Shown here in pieces: positions 16,587 to 25,571 of a stretch of 64,000 bases of DNA (positions are counted from its first letter, which is position 1; each line of letters begins with the position of its first letter). The stretch is from Flavobacteriales bacterium. Its GTDB lineage: Bacteria > Bacteroidota > Bacteroidia > Flavobacteriales_F > PHOS-HE28. Made by a program: the position numbers and the translations under genes. The notes under the pieces are model-generated. The model did no database searches and was not told the DNA's origin. It saw only the letters and a list, made by a program, of their open reading frames with translations. The stretch covers positions 62,001 to 126,000 of the forward strand of contig JACJZF010000008.1 of the NCBI GenBank assembly GCA_020635725.1. Direction: 5' to 3'.

Positions 16587-17960
16587 GTGGTGAACGACCG
16601 CCTGCTCCTCCTCGCCCTTGTCGCTCTGAACCTGGCCATCAAGCTCGGCTGGTCCGGCGCTCCGGTGCTGGTGCACGACGAGCCCTTCAGCGTCTATTGG
16701 TCGCAGCGCCCCTGGCCGGAACTCTGGCAGATGCTGCGCGGCGAGAACAATCCGCCGCTGCACTTCCTGATCACCCGTGCCTGGAGCCACCTCGTCCCCT
16801 TCGAGCCGGCCTGGCTAAGGGCACCGAGCGCCTTCTTCAGCGCGCTCACGGCATGGCCCCTCTACCGCATCGCTCATCGCTTCGCCGGCACGCGCACCGC
16901 GTTGTTGTCGGTGCTGGTCTTCACCCTGAGCAATTACCATCTCGGCTTCGCGCATGAGGTGCGGGCGTACGCGCTCTTCACCTTCCTTTCGGTCTGCAGC
17001 ATGTGGCTCCTGGTGCGGCAATCGGATCGGGGGCCGCACCGTTACTCGGGGATGCCGTGGCTGGCGCTCGTCCTCGCAGCCATGGTGTACACGCACTTCC
17101 TCGGCTGGTTGATGATCGGGGTGCTGGTGTTGAGCACGTTCGTGACCCCGGCGCTCAGCAGCATTCGCCCGAAGCTGATCGCGGCAGCGCTGATCGCGGC
17201 GGCCCTGTTCGCCCCCTACGCGATCATGATCGGCGCACAAGCAAGCAAGACCATCGCCGAAGGCACATGGCTTCCCGCGCCGTCGTGGGAAGAGCCGTAC
17301 AACATGATCTGGCGCTGGAGCAATGCCCCCGTCATCGCTGTGGCCTTCATGGGGCTGATCGTCATCGCCTTCGCCCGGGCACGGAACCCGCACCCCTTGC
17401 AACGGTTGGGCTTGGCGTGGTGCATCGTTCCGCTTATCGGGCTATTCGCGATCTCATTCGTGGTCCCGGTATTCCATGACCGCTACCTGGTCTTCATCGC
17501 GCCGGGCTTCGCGCTGCTGGTCGGATACAGCCTCTTCGCGATCACTTCGCATACGCTCGTGCGCGATGCCGTGGCTTCCGGTGCGATCCTGGGCATGGCA
17601 CTCACGTGTCGACCGGACGCCATAGGACGCTACCACCCTGAACAGACCGTGGCACGCGTTAAGGAGTGGTGCACGGGAGATTGCCATGTGGAGGTGGTGC
17701 CAAGCTGGTACTGGTTGAATTTCCTGGCGTCGGAGGACATCGGATCGCTGCGAAAGGATCACGAGGCGCTGCTGCGATCGGCACCCCTTGTCCCGGATTC
17801 GGCGCAAGCCCAGGCCCTTGGCACGTATATTCTGATCGACGCGAGCGCGACGGCGGAATTCGCAATGTTGAAACAACGACTGCACGCAGCCTTCTCAACG
17901 GCGGATTCGATGCGAACGGACCACCGTATCTGGACCTATCGATTCAGTTCGGGGCGGTAG
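16587..17960 (+). CDS. GT-C glycosyltransferase of the PMT/GT39-like family
   Basis: A polytopic membrane glycosyltransferase of about 457 residues with roughly 10-11 hydrophobic segments. The first extracytoplasmic loop has the acidic HDEPFSVYW motif, followed by ENNPPLHFLITRAW, typical of lipid-linked sugar-dependent GT-C enzymes. It likely moves a sugar from a polyprenyl-phosphate donor to a protein or lipid; the acceptor is unknown. The start is uncertain: a promoter-like CATCTTGG lies just before two GTG codons (16587, 16590), and a TTG at 16578 is also in frame. It is tail to tail with the gene at 17963-18493, two bases apart. Confidence 0.82.
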   Translation: MVNDRLLLLALVALNLAIKLGWSGAPVLVHDEPFSVYWSQRPWPELWQMLRGENNPPLHFLITRAWSHLVPFEPAWLRAPSAFFSALTAWPLYRIAHRFAGTRTALLSVLVFTLSNYHLGFAHEVRAYALFTFLSVCSMWLLVRQSDRGPHRYSGMPWLALVLAAMVYTHFLGWLMIGVLVLSTFVTPALSSIRPKLIAAALIAAALFAPYAIMIGAQASKTIAEGTWLPAPSWEEPYNMIWRWSNAPVIAVAFMGLIVIAFARARNPHPLQRLGLAWCIVPLIGLFAISFVVPVFHDRYLVFIAPGFALLVGYSLFAITSHTLVRDAVASGAILGMALTCRPDAIGRYHPEQTVARVKEWCTGDCHVEVVPSWYWLNFLASEDIGSLRKDHEALLRSAPLVPDSAQAQALGTYILIDASATAEFAMLKQRLHAAFSTADSMRTDHRIWTYRFSSGR

Positions 17961-17962
17961 GG

Positions 17963-18493
17963 TCAGAACTCCATGGCGCGGGTGAACCGGCGGGGCGCAC
18001 GAGACGATGCCGGTGCCGCGCCCGCAACGGCCTGCGCCACGGAGACCACACCGAAGGCATCGAGCATCTGCTCCACCGATTCGCCTCGATAGACGCGCTC
18101 CGCAAGCGGGTGCCCATTCGCATCGAAGCGCTTCCATGTGCCGCTCTTCACCCCATGGACGTATTCCCCGATGCATGCGATACGGCCGTTCGGATGCGCG
18201 AACACGAACCGACCGTGCGGAACCGTGAGCGCGCTATCGGTGTAGCAGCCGCGGACCCGCACCACGCCGATGGACGAGCGTATGCTGACGTGGAACAGGC
18301 CATCCTCTTCCAAGCGCGTCTCCCGGATATAGTTGGCCGGCTCTCCCGGATCCGCGCTCCTCCATTCGTGATTCACGCGATCCACGCGCACCGGCAGTGC
18401 CGCAGGAGCCGACGCTCCCGCAGGCGGATCACCTGCTGAGCAGAAGCCGGAGAGACCGATCGCCAGTAGAGTGAGTAGTGCATGCTTCTTCAT
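17963..18493 (-). CDS. Secreted protein with MORN-type repeats
   Basis: A 176-residue protein with a signal peptide (MKKHALLTLLAIGLSGFCSA; the Cys near its end could make it a lipoprotein). The body carries MORN_2-like strands: GRFVFAHPNGRIACIGEYV and GVKSGTWKRFDANGHPLAERV, in which each 'G-x-W-x-x-(Y/F)' unit is a short beta hairpin. Such proteins are common and poorly understood in Bacteroidota; the role is unknown. The ATG at 18493 is preferred over 18499 and over longer options upstream. The next 207 bases upstream hold two overlapping hairpins. Confidence 0.72.
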   Translation of the reverse strand: MKKHALLTLLAIGLSGFCSAGDPPAGASAPAALPVRVDRVNHEWRSADPGEPANYIRETRLEEDGLFHVSIRSSIGVVRVRGCYTDSALTVPHGRFVFAHPNGRIACIGEYVHGVKSGTWKRFDANGHPLAERVYRGESVEQMLDAFGVVSVAQAVAGAAPASSRAPRRFTRAMEF

Positions 18494-18636
18494 GACCATG
18501 GGAATATGCTCATTGCATGGAGAATAGCGTGCCGTGCGGTCATCGGTGCTGGATTGCTTGTACTCAGTCCCTTGCGTGAGGCGATCGGTAGTGCCTGCGT
18601 GGAGCGACGACCATTGATCGTGGAATACGCGCCACA

Positions 18637-18655
18637 CTCCTATTGATAATAGGAG
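18637..18655. other. Small hairpin overlapping a terminator
   Basis: CTCCTAT, loop TGATA, ATAGGAG: a perfect 7-bp inverted repeat. It shares two bases with the larger hairpin at 18654-18676, so both stems cannot be fully formed at once. It lies upstream of the MORN-type gene and downstream of the minus-strand pair 18701-19537. Confidence 0.5.
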
Positions 18656-18676
18656 CGGCCGGTGAAACCGGCCGCT
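18654..18676 (-). terminator. Hairpin terminator downstream of the DksA-like/four-helix operon
   Basis: A perfect 10-bp GC-rich stem (AGCGGCCGGT, loop GAA, ACCGGCCGCT) lies 24 bases past the stop of the gene at 18701-19099. There is no long T-run after it on the minus strand (TCCTATTATC), so it may be weak or only mark the transcript end. Confidence 0.55.
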
Positions 18677-18700
18677 ATACAAGGGAAATACGATAATGGA

Positions 18701-19099
18701 TCAGGCTGCCTGAAGGCTGTCATCACGGCTATAGGAAAGAAGATCCGACATCATCACCCGCACCTGCACCATCATATTGCGCAAGAGCGAGCGCAGCCCT
18801 GGAAGCAGGTCATGGATCATGAGCAGGTCGTGCAGTTCGGCGGCGATGCGATCCTCCATTGCCCGGCAGGCATCCCACGCACAGGTCCCTTTCGGCTCGC
18901 CCAGCATGCGCATCGATTCACTGCCGTGCACATGGGGTCGGCCCAAGACGAAAAGAGCACGTTCCAGCTCCGCGAGCTGACGCGCTCGCCGTATACGCAA
19001 ACCCAGCAACGCCGCCCGGGTGCTCGCATCCACAGAACGCTCCAGGCAGCGGTCGTAATGCTGCAGGCTCTGTTTCAAGGAGGCGATGAGGCGTTCCAT
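18701..19099 (-). CDS. DUF2383-like four-helix bundle protein
   Basis: A 132-residue, almost entirely helical soluble protein. The N-terminal helix pair (MERLIASLKQSLQHYDRCLE, then a Arg/Ala-rich helix) and the later AMEDRIAAELHDLL helix resemble the ferritin-like DUF2383/PA2169 family, in which two helix hairpins pack together. Iron-ligand residues are not obvious. It lies 24 bases downstream of the DksA-like gene and is surely co-transcribed. Role unknown; a stress-related role is only a guess from the family's usual surroundings. Confidence 0.6.
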   Translation of the reverse strand: MERLIASLKQSLQHYDRCLERSVDASTRAALLGLRIRRARQLAELERALFVLGRPHVHGSESMRMLGEPKGTCAWDACRAMEDRIAAELHDLLMIHDLLPGLRSLLRNMMVQVRVMMSDLLSYSRDDSLQAA

Positions 19100-19123
19100 G
19101 GGATTCGTATCAACGGTTCAACT

Positions 19124-19537
19124 TCAGCTCAGCTTGGCTTCGATGCGCACGGTGGCCGTGGGCATGGCACGAAGGCGCTCTTCCGGAATGAGCAAGCCGG
19201 TAACCCGGCAGATGCCATAGGTGCCCTGCTCGATGCGCGCCAAGGCATTGAACAGGTCGCGCTCGTACCGCCGCAGGCGAGCCACCATCATGGCCGCCTC
19301 CTCGCGTTCGAGGGTGGCCTGCCCGTCCTCCTCGAGCTTGGAGCCGCGATAGGTATCATCCGTGGAGTACTCCTTACCGAGCACCAACACCGATTCCAAT
19401 TGGGCCAGGCTCGATTGGGTATCGGTAAGCCGGTTGCGCAGCAAGGCTTGGAACTCGCCGAGCTTCTCGATCGAATAGCGATTGATCGGGGCGGGAGCAT
19501 TCGCCAGCGAGGAGGTGGAGGTGATGGAAGGGTTCAT
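19124..19537 (-). CDS. DksA/TraR-like protein lacking zinc-finger cysteines
   Basis: A 137-residue protein with the coiled-coil-then-finger layout of DksA/TraR. A helical region (about 24-100, including MMVARLRRYERDLFNALARI) precedes a C-terminal finger region GTYGICRVTGLLIPEERLRA and MPTATVRIEAK. In a classical member four cysteines hold zinc. Here only the first (in YGIC) remains; the second is Thr and the last pair is replaced by Val-Arg-Ile-Glu-Ala. This Cys-poor form is known in Bacteroidota. It may still bind RNA polymerase near the secondary channel, but that is inference. It heads an operon with the gene at 18701. Confidence 0.82.
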   Translation of the reverse strand: MNPSITSTSSLANAPAPINRYSIEKLGEFQALLRNRLTDTQSSLAQLESVLVLGKEYSTDDTYRGSKLEEDGQATLEREEAAMMVARLRRYERDLFNALARIEQGTYGICRVTGLLIPEERLRAMPTATVRIEAKLS

Positions 19538-19951
19538 GGCTTCGTATGGTTTCGATGTGCGCTAGGCGATTCACATGCCGTGAGAAGAGGCGCGGCATGA
19601 TCAACATGAAATCTCCATGTACAGCGCGGCTTCCAGCACGAACGGGCCCGCGTCGGGAGTCTCTGCTCATGGGGAAACGCCACCACATCCGGGGGAAGTA
19701 TCAACGCTGGGTCGAATCAGGCGCGGTTGACAATAGGTGGACGTGCAACCACGATGGATTCCTTTCCCCATCGCCGGGGGATTCCATGCTCATTCGAGGT
19801 GGTTATTCATCGGCCAGGTGAGCTCCAAGCGGAATGACCCTGAGCGCGACAAGCGCATGAACGACAAAGGCGTTGGCATAGACGACCACCCCGTGGCGGA
19901 TCCACGTATGCCCCATTCCCGCCGTGGCCTGAGACTTGGGTAGCATGGGAC
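19538..19951. other. 414-bp intergenic region with no supported gene
   Basis: The stretch separates the divergent DksA-like gene and the secreted protein gene at 19952. Short open frames exist on both strands but have no recognisable protein character. Two GGGGA-rich tracts lie near 19670 and 19760. It is less GC-rich than neighbouring genes. I see no tRNA, riboswitch or clear repeat. Confidence 0.5.
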
Positions 19952-21073
19952 ATGCGCCCGTTGTTCGCTCCCAAGCACAGCATGCTGAGCACGGCATTGC
20001 TAGCCTTCACCTTGCCCGTTGCTGGCAATGTGCTTCGGACGGATGCCATCCTCCGCGTGAAAGGGGACAGTTGGGAGGGTACGCGCGTCACAGTGCTCCC
20101 GGAATTCGGTGAACCCTATGATGTGCCCCTGAACTCCCATCGATTCGACTTGGAATTCGGCTTGCAGGCCGTCTATGTGCTTCGAGCTGAGCATGCGGGT
20201 TGTCCCACCAAAGAGGTCGTGTTCGACTGTCGAGTGCCGATGGCGTATGCGTCGATCGAGTTCGATTTCCCTTTCGAGATCATCCTCGAGAAGCTTCGCC
20301 CCTCCCAGGAACCCTTCACCTATGCGAATCCGGTTGGTGCCGTGTTCTTCGAATCCGCGAAGGAGGATTTCGGGTACACCACGGACTATTCGCGCATCAT
20401 GGAGGCACCGGTCATCCCGGAGTTGATCCAGCGCCTTGAACGCTTCATCCAAGCGCAGCCAGCCCCGCTTGCCTCGCCGGTGAGCGTTTCCCTGAGCGAT
20501 CAACTCCGGCTCGCTGCCGAGGCCAATGGTTCAGAGAGGCCTTCGCGAATCGGAGAAGCACCCGTTGAGGGGGATCACATGGAGGACCATTCGAAGGCCG
20601 CCGGTCGGGACGCATCAGCTATGACAGCGCCGGAGTACACGACCACTGTTCTCCTGACAAAGGAGACAGAAGATGATGTGTCCGTTACCGCTTCCGATAT
20701 CGCTTCAGAGCGTCGTTCGCTTCCGCCCAAAGTGACCGTTGTGGTGAATGCGCGCAGGAATCCTTCTTCGCGCGACTCGGTGGTCCTTCAGCGGTCCGTT
20801 CCGATTGCCGAACGGAATGAGGTGATGAACGATCCGCAGGGTCCATGCGGAAGCCATGATCTGCTCAGTTCGGCCCGCTGCATCATCCGGATTGACCGCG
20901 TGCCTACCTCAGATGGCTGCACGGAGTTGCGCAAGGTGACTCATGCGTGGGGCGGGGTGTTCTACTTCCAGGATGGCCGTTCCGCAACGGAGGCGGTGTA
21001 TCTCCGTGAGCTGCAAGGCAATCTTCCTTCCACGGAGACGCGATCCCTCGTGGCCGAGCGTGAGGCCCAATAA
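19952..21073 (+). CDS. Large secreted hypothetical protein
   Basis: A 373-residue protein with an N-terminal signal peptide (hydrophobic MLSTALLAFTLPVAGNV; the ATG at 19982 is an alternative start). The first ~100 mature residues look like a beta-sandwich (VLRVKGDSWEGTRVTVLPEF style strands). The middle is Ser/Pro/Glu-rich and probably unstructured, and a small C-terminal region has two cysteines (CIIRIDRV, DGCTEL). I do not recognise the family. Base composition is somewhat lower in GC than the flanking enzymes. A 71-residue membrane protein gene follows after 12 bases. Confidence 0.65.
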   Translation: MRPLFAPKHSMLSTALLAFTLPVAGNVLRTDAILRVKGDSWEGTRVTVLPEFGEPYDVPLNSHRFDLEFGLQAVYVLRAEHAGCPTKEVVFDCRVPMAYASIEFDFPFEIILEKLRPSQEPFTYANPVGAVFFESAKEDFGYTTDYSRIMEAPVIPELIQRLERFIQAQPAPLASPVSVSLSDQLRLAAEANGSERPSRIGEAPVEGDHMEDHSKAAGRDASAMTAPEYTTTVLLTKETEDDVSVTASDIASERRSLPPKVTVVVNARRNPSSRDSVVLQRSVPIAERNEVMNDPQGPCGSHDLLSSARCIIRIDRVPTSDGCTELRKVTHAWGGVFYFQDGRSATEAVYLRELQGNLPSTETRSLVAEREAQ

Positions 21074-21085
21074 AAGCTTCATCCC

Positions 21086-21301
21086 ATGAAACAGATCATC
21101 GGCATCATTCTCCTCTTGGCTGGCTTGGCAATCATTGGCATGGGTCTATTCCGCAAGGATGAGGGCCATGCTGAAATCGACTTGGGAAAGACCGAGATCA
21201 CCTTGGGGAAATCCGATTCGGTGTTCACCCCCTATTTCATCCTCGGGGGACTTGCTGCAGCGGCTGGCGTGGTGCTTCTGGTGCATCGCACGCGCGGCTG
21301 A
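21086..21301 (+). CDS. Small two-helix membrane protein (DUF3185-like)
   Basis: A 71-residue protein with two hydrophobic segments (about residues 4-21 and 50-66) joined by a charged linker rich in Asp, Glu and Lys. This is the layout of DUF3185-type small inner-membrane proteins. It starts 12 bases after the upstream secreted protein gene and is probably in its operon. Function unknown. Confidence 0.7.
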   Translation: MKQIIGIILLLAGLAIIGMGLFRKDEGHAEIDLGKTEITLGKSDSVFTPYFILGGLAAAAGVVLLVHRTRG

Positions 21302-21347
21302 GCGGAGGGAGGCATCGGCACCCTAACTTGGCACGGATACCAAGCCC

Positions 21348-24158
21348 TTGCACCCCGACGCCTCTCCCTCAGCGTTCGCCATTCTTGACGCGCTTCCCGT
21401 AAAATGCGCCGTTGTTCATCGAGACGGCCGCATCCGTTGGATGAACCGGGCCTTGCGGAACTGGGAGCGAGGAGCAAGCACCGGAGCTTTCACCGTCGAG
21501 ACATGTTTCCTGCCCGCTTGGAGCGCCTGTTTCCACCCTGCCCAAACTGATACGTTGCGTGCCGCGAAAGGGATTGATGCCGTTCTCAACGGAGAGGTTG
21601 ACGCGTTCGAACTTCACGGCCCGCTGCGCGATGGGCGGCCTGAACAGGGGCACTCCTGGCTCAGTGCCGTGCCACTCCCTCCCGAAATGGGCGGCGGCGC
21701 GTTGATCCAACTCGGTGACAGCACTCCGGAACCGGCACCCGACCAAGCTGGGGAACCGTTCCCGAATCGGCACGAGGAATTGGTGACCAACATCGACGAG
21801 GGGTACGCGGTGGTTGAGCTCATTCCCGATGGGAAGGGCGGCGTGGTGGATGTGCGTTTCCTGGAGACCAATGCCCCGTTCGCCACGCATACCGGCCTAT
21901 CCGATGCGGCGGGCAAGAGCATGCGCGAGTTGATGCCCGGCACCGATGCCTTCCGATTCGGGCACCTGCTTCAGGTGGATACAACGGGCGAGGCCGCGCG
22001 TTTCACGGTGCGCAGCGAGGTCATGAACCGCTGGTTCGATGTGTTCGCGACCAAGATCGGCGACCGGAAGGGGCATCGGCTCGCGCTGCTGCTGAAGGAT
22101 GTGACCGCACCGATGCGGGCTGAGCTGGACCAGCAGCTCATGGAACGCTTGAATGAGCTCATCCGCTCGGAGGACGACCCCGATGAAATCGGCCGTGCCG
22201 CCCTGGAATGGCTGTGCGCGCACTTCGAAGTGGATCGCGCGCTTCTCGCCGAGGTGGACCCGATTGCCGGGATGTGGAACGTGGATCTGGAATTCGCTCC
22301 CGCTGGTCAGGTGCTCCTGGGCCTCCATTCCTTGAACGATTTCAGCGCCGGCGCGCTCAAAGACCTGCGAGAGGGGCGGGAACTGGTGGTCTCGGACAGC
22401 AGCGCCGATGCGCGCACCTCGCCCATCGGCCATGCAGCCTTCGCTCTGGTAGGCATCCAGGCCTTGCTCTTCTTGCCGGTCTTCCGCAGCGGCCGGTGGG
22501 CCTCCAACCTGGTGCTTGCGCATCACGCCCCGCGCGCCTGGTCAGCGCAAGAGATCGCCACGGCCAAGCTCATCGCCGATCGCCTGTGGAGCGCGATGGA
22601 GAAGAAACGTGCCTTGCGCGCGCTGCGGGAGAGCGAGGAGCGCTTCCGCGCGGTGAGCGACGTGATGAGCCAGTTCGCTTGGCTGGCCGACGCCAACGGC
22701 TCGCTCTATTGGTACAACAAGCGCTGGTACGATTACACCGGAACCACGCCCGAGGAGATGCTGGGATGGGGCTGGCGCGCCGTGCACCACCCTGACCATG
22801 TGGAACGCGTAGTGGCCCGCATCCAGGAGAGCTGGGACACCGGCAAGGATTGGGAGGACCTCTTCCCCTTGCGTTCCAAAGAGGGGCATTACCGATGGTT
22901 CCTCAGCCGGGCCCAGGCCGTGCGCGATGAGCAGGGCCGCATCACACGGTGGGTGGGCACCAATACCGACATCACCGACCAGCTTCAGAGCCAGCGCATG
23001 CTGGAGGAGAGCCAGGCCGAACTGGCGCAGGCCGTGGAGCAACTACGGCGCTCCGACGAGCGGAAGACGCGATTCCTGGCGACCCTCTCCCATGAATTGC
23101 GCAACCCCTTGGCACCGATCCGCAGCGCGGTGCACCTGCTGGAGGATGCCCCTCGAACGAGCGATGAGCATGACCAGGCACGCTCCGTGCTGATCAGGCA
23201 GGTGAGGCAGCTGGAGCACCTGGTGGATGACCTGTTGGACCTGAGCCGCATCGAGAATGACAAGCTCGTGCTACGCAAGGCTCCGACCAAGCTGGCCGAA
23301 CTCGTTGATCAGGCCGTGGAGACCTCGCGCCCGATCATCGCCGAAAACAAACACCACCTCATCGTTGACCAGGTGCCTGAAGGAGCGGTGATCGATGCCG
23401 ACGCGACCCGCATCACCCAAGTGCTCGCCAACCTCCTCAACAATGCGGCACGCTACACCCCTGCAGGCGGCCGTATCCAGCTGCGCGTCGAGGTCCTTGA
23501 TGACGAAGCGCGCGTGCAGGTCATCGATAATGGCATCGGTATCCCGCATGACCGGCAGGACCGTGTGTTCGAAATGTTCACGCAAGCGCACGCGAGTGAA
23601 CTGGTGGCCCAAGGAGGCCTTGGAATCGGCCTTTCGCTGGTGAAACGGCTGGTCGAACTGCACGGCGGGCGCGTTATGCTGCGCAGTGATGGCACCGGCC
23701 AAGGAAGCACCTTCACGGTGAGCCTTCCCTTGCATGACCAGGGGGCGACCAACAGGGATGCGCGAAGACCGGCTTTCGCGGCCCCTAGCCGACGGGTCTT
23801 GATCGTGGATGACAACGAGGATGCCGCGGTGATGCTCGCGCACGTGCTGCGACGTGATGGCCACGAGGCGCATGTGGCGCATGATGGAGCCGAAGGGGTT
23901 GCGGCGGCAGGTCGCCTCCGGCCCGAATTCATACTCATGGACATCGGTATGCCGGTGATGGATGGCCATGAGGCCTGTCGCCGCATCCGTACGCATGAAT
24001 GGGGCAAGGGCATCTTCATCACCGCCCTGACGGGTTGGGGCCAGGAGGACGACATCGCCAAGGCCAAGGCAGCGGGATTCGACCACCACTTGCTCAAACC
24101 TGTATCACGCGACCAGGTGAGCGACTTGCTCGCCAGGATGCCAATCTCCACCGAGTAG
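21348..24158 (+). CDS. Hybrid sensor histidine kinase with PAS, GAF and receiver domains
   Basis: A 936-residue cytoplasmic sensor with no membrane segments. Domain order: PAS-like (about 10-75), second PAS (about 130-245), GAF (about 255-415), a PAS/PAC unit (about 430-555, with RWVGTNTDITDQ), HisKA with the phospho-acceptor in FLATLSHELRNPLAPI (about 585), HATPase with NAARYTPAGG and GGLGIGLSLV, and a C-terminal receiver with IVDDNED and the acceptor Asp in FILMDIGMPVMDG. The start is a TTG at 21348, the only good candidate for the first PAS. It looks like an orphan phosphorelay protein; no partner gene is adjacent. The gene is followed one base after its stop by the convergent YihY-type gene. 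Confidence 0.9.
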   Translation: MHPDASPSAFAILDALPVKCAVVHRDGRIRWMNRALRNWERGASTGAFTVETCFLPAWSACFHPAQTDTLRAAKGIDAVLNGEVDAFELHGPLRDGRPEQGHSWLSAVPLPPEMGGGALIQLGDSTPEPAPDQAGEPFPNRHEELVTNIDEGYAVVELIPDGKGGVVDVRFLETNAPFATHTGLSDAAGKSMRELMPGTDAFRFGHLLQVDTTGEAARFTVRSEVMNRWFDVFATKIGDRKGHRLALLLKDVTAPMRAELDQQLMERLNELIRSEDDPDEIGRAALEWLCAHFEVDRALLAEVDPIAGMWNVDLEFAPAGQVLLGLHSLNDFSAGALKDLREGRELVVSDSSADARTSPIGHAAFALVGIQALLFLPVFRSGRWASNLVLAHHAPRAWSAQEIATAKLIADRLWSAMEKKRALRALRESEERFRAVSDVMSQFAWLADANGSLYWYNKRWYDYTGTTPEEMLGWGWRAVHHPDHVERVVARIQESWDTGKDWEDLFPLRSKEGHYRWFLSRAQAVRDEQGRITRWVGTNTDITDQLQSQRMLEESQAELAQAVEQLRRSDERKTRFLATLSHELRNPLAPIRSAVHLLEDAPRTSDEHDQARSVLIRQVRQLEHLVDDLLDLSRIENDKLVLRKAPTKLAELVDQAVETSRPIIAENKHHLIVDQVPEGAVIDADATRITQVLANLLNNAARYTPAGGRIQLRVEVLDDEARVQVIDNGIGIPHDRQDRVFEMFTQAHASELVAQGGLGIGLSLVKRLVELHGGRVMLRSDGTGQGSTFTVSLPLHDQGATNRDARRPAFAAPSRRVLIVDDNEDAAVMLAHVLRRDGHEAHVAHDGAEGVAAAGRLRPEFILMDIGMPVMDGHEACRRIRTHEWGKGIFITALTGWGQEDDIAKAKAAGFDHHLLKPVSRDQVSDLLARMPISTE

Positions 24159-24159
24159 C

Positions 24160-25110
24160 TCAGTACTTCCAGCGCACCTTAGCGGCATGCTCCACTGGCC
24201 GCACTGGGCCACCGCCTTGGCGAGTGCTCACGTGCGTGTAATGCGCGCCGAAGAGCATGATCACCGTGCTGTAGTACACCCACACCAGAATGATCACCAC
24301 GGCGCCGGCCGCGCCATAGGCATCGCCTACATCGGAATAGGAGATGTACAAGCCGATGAGCGATTTGCCCAAGGTGAAGAGCAATGCGGTCAGCAACGCA
24401 CCGGTGAGCACATCGCGCAGCCGTAGCCGCACATCGGGCAGGAATTTGAAGAGCAGCGCGAAGACGAGCGTGATCATGCCGAAGGAGATCGCGGACTCGG
24501 CCACCGCGACCACCGTTGCAGCCACGCCCGTGAGGCCAGCTTCGAACCGGCCCAGCACCGCCAGCAAGGCGGCGTCCATCACCAGGGAAACGAGCATGAG
24601 GAAGCCGAAGCTGGCCACCAGGGCCAATGAGGTGAGCCGCGTAAGCAGGTAGTGCCAGACCGCACGGCCCGGTTGCGGTTCCACCTGCCAGATGCGATTC
24701 AGCGTGTTCTGCAGGCTGGCGAACACGGTGCCCGCGCTCACCATAAGCGCCACCAGTCCGATGAGCTTCGCCAAGAAGCGGGTCTCCGTGACCCTGGCAT
24801 GCGCGAGCATGGCTCCCAGCTGATCAGCGGAGGAACGGCCGGTGAGATGCGCGGCCTGCCCGAGCAGTGCTTGCCGCACGGCAGCCTCATCGTAGAAGGC
24901 CGCGGCGGCCATCACCACCAGGATCAGCACGGCAGGCATGCTGAAGATGGTGTAGTAGGCGATAGTGGCTGCAGCGCTCAACGGGTCAGACACGATGAAC
25001 TCTCGGGCGGCGGTCCTCAGGTTGCGCCATGTCCCTTTCACGGACCAGGCCCGCTTGCTCGTTCGGGTGGTTGAAGGCTGTTCCATGGCATCCGTCAGAG
25101 ATAGCTCCAC
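24160..25110 (-). CDS. YihY/virulence factor BrkB family membrane protein
   Basis: A 316-residue inner-membrane protein with about six hydrophobic segments. It has the family's N-terminal DPLSAAATIAYYTIFSMPAV, where 'AAxIAYYxxFS' is typical, the middle TLNRIWQVEP and the late YGAAGAVVIILVWVYYS. The old 'ribonuclease BN' label for this family is wrong; function is unknown. The start at 25110 overlaps the end of the upstream minus-strand frame (25095-25463) by 16 bases; an ATG at 25086 avoids the overlap. Confidence 0.9.
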   Translation of the reverse strand: MELSLTDAMEQPSTTRTSKRAWSVKGTWRNLRTAAREFIVSDPLSAAATIAYYTIFSMPAVLILVVMAAAAFYDEAAVRQALLGQAAHLTGRSSADQLGAMLAHARVTETRFLAKLIGLVALMVSAGTVFASLQNTLNRIWQVEPQPGRAVWHYLLTRLTSLALVASFGFLMLVSLVMDAALLAVLGRFEAGLTGVAATVVAVAESAISFGMITLVFALLFKFLPDVRLRLRDVLTGALLTALLFTLGKSLIGLYISYSDVGDAYGAAGAVVIILVWVYYSTVIMLFGAHYTHVSTRQGGGPVRPVEHAAKVRWKY

Positions 25111-25463
25111 CCCAGGACCAGGTTCGCATGGCTCAGCCGCAAGCCGTCGCCGAAAAGCCAGTCCTTGCCCGTCCAGCGCATGCGCGCGAACACGGGCACG
25201 CGCTTTCCGGGTATGAGCACGCGCACCGAGCAGAAGCGGTCATGGTCCTCGGGCAGCGGATGCTTCGCTTCCGCGCCTTCGGCTTCGGGAAGCCGCTGCA
25301 CGCCGCGGTATGCGCTATCGTGAGCTCGGAACATGATGCCACATCCGGGACATGCCGTGTGCCAAGGCAGAAACAGCCTGTCCTGCAAGCGAAGCAGTGT
25401 GCCAGCGGCCGGGTAAGAATGGGGAATGCGCTCCACGAAACGGGGATGCGCCGAAGGCGGCAT
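25095..25463 (-). CDS. Possible small hypothetical protein upstream of the YihY gene
   Basis: A 122-residue reading frame in the gap between the YihY-type gene and the S9 peptidase. Codon use is like neighbouring genes and the last ~55 residues read like a beta-rich soluble domain with a hydrophobic, aromatic end (KRVPVFARMRWTGKDWLFGD). There is a CPGC pair at about residue 39. It would share a transcript with the YihY gene. No homologue comes to mind, so it could be spurious, but nothing else explains these 360 bases. Confidence 0.5.
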   Translation of the reverse strand: MPPSAHPRFVERIPHSYPAAGTLLRLQDRLFLPWHTACPGCGIMFRAHDSAYRGVQRLPEAEGAEAKHPLPEDHDRFCSVRVLIPGKRVPVFARMRWTGKDWLFGDGLRLSHANLVLGWSYL

Positions 25464-25571
25464 GGCCTGTCGAGGATGAACTGCTCATCCCAGAATGCAA
25501 CCGCTCATGGAGGGACCAGCCCGGCTATGGCCCCTGCGGGCGACCTTCGCATCTTCCTAATCACCAGACCC

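Noticed and set aside
25029..25571. Upstream in-frame extension of the S9 peptidase
   Set aside because: The sequence before the ATG at 25572 has no protein character, overlaps the YihY-type gene, and the lipoprotein signal starts exactly at 25572.
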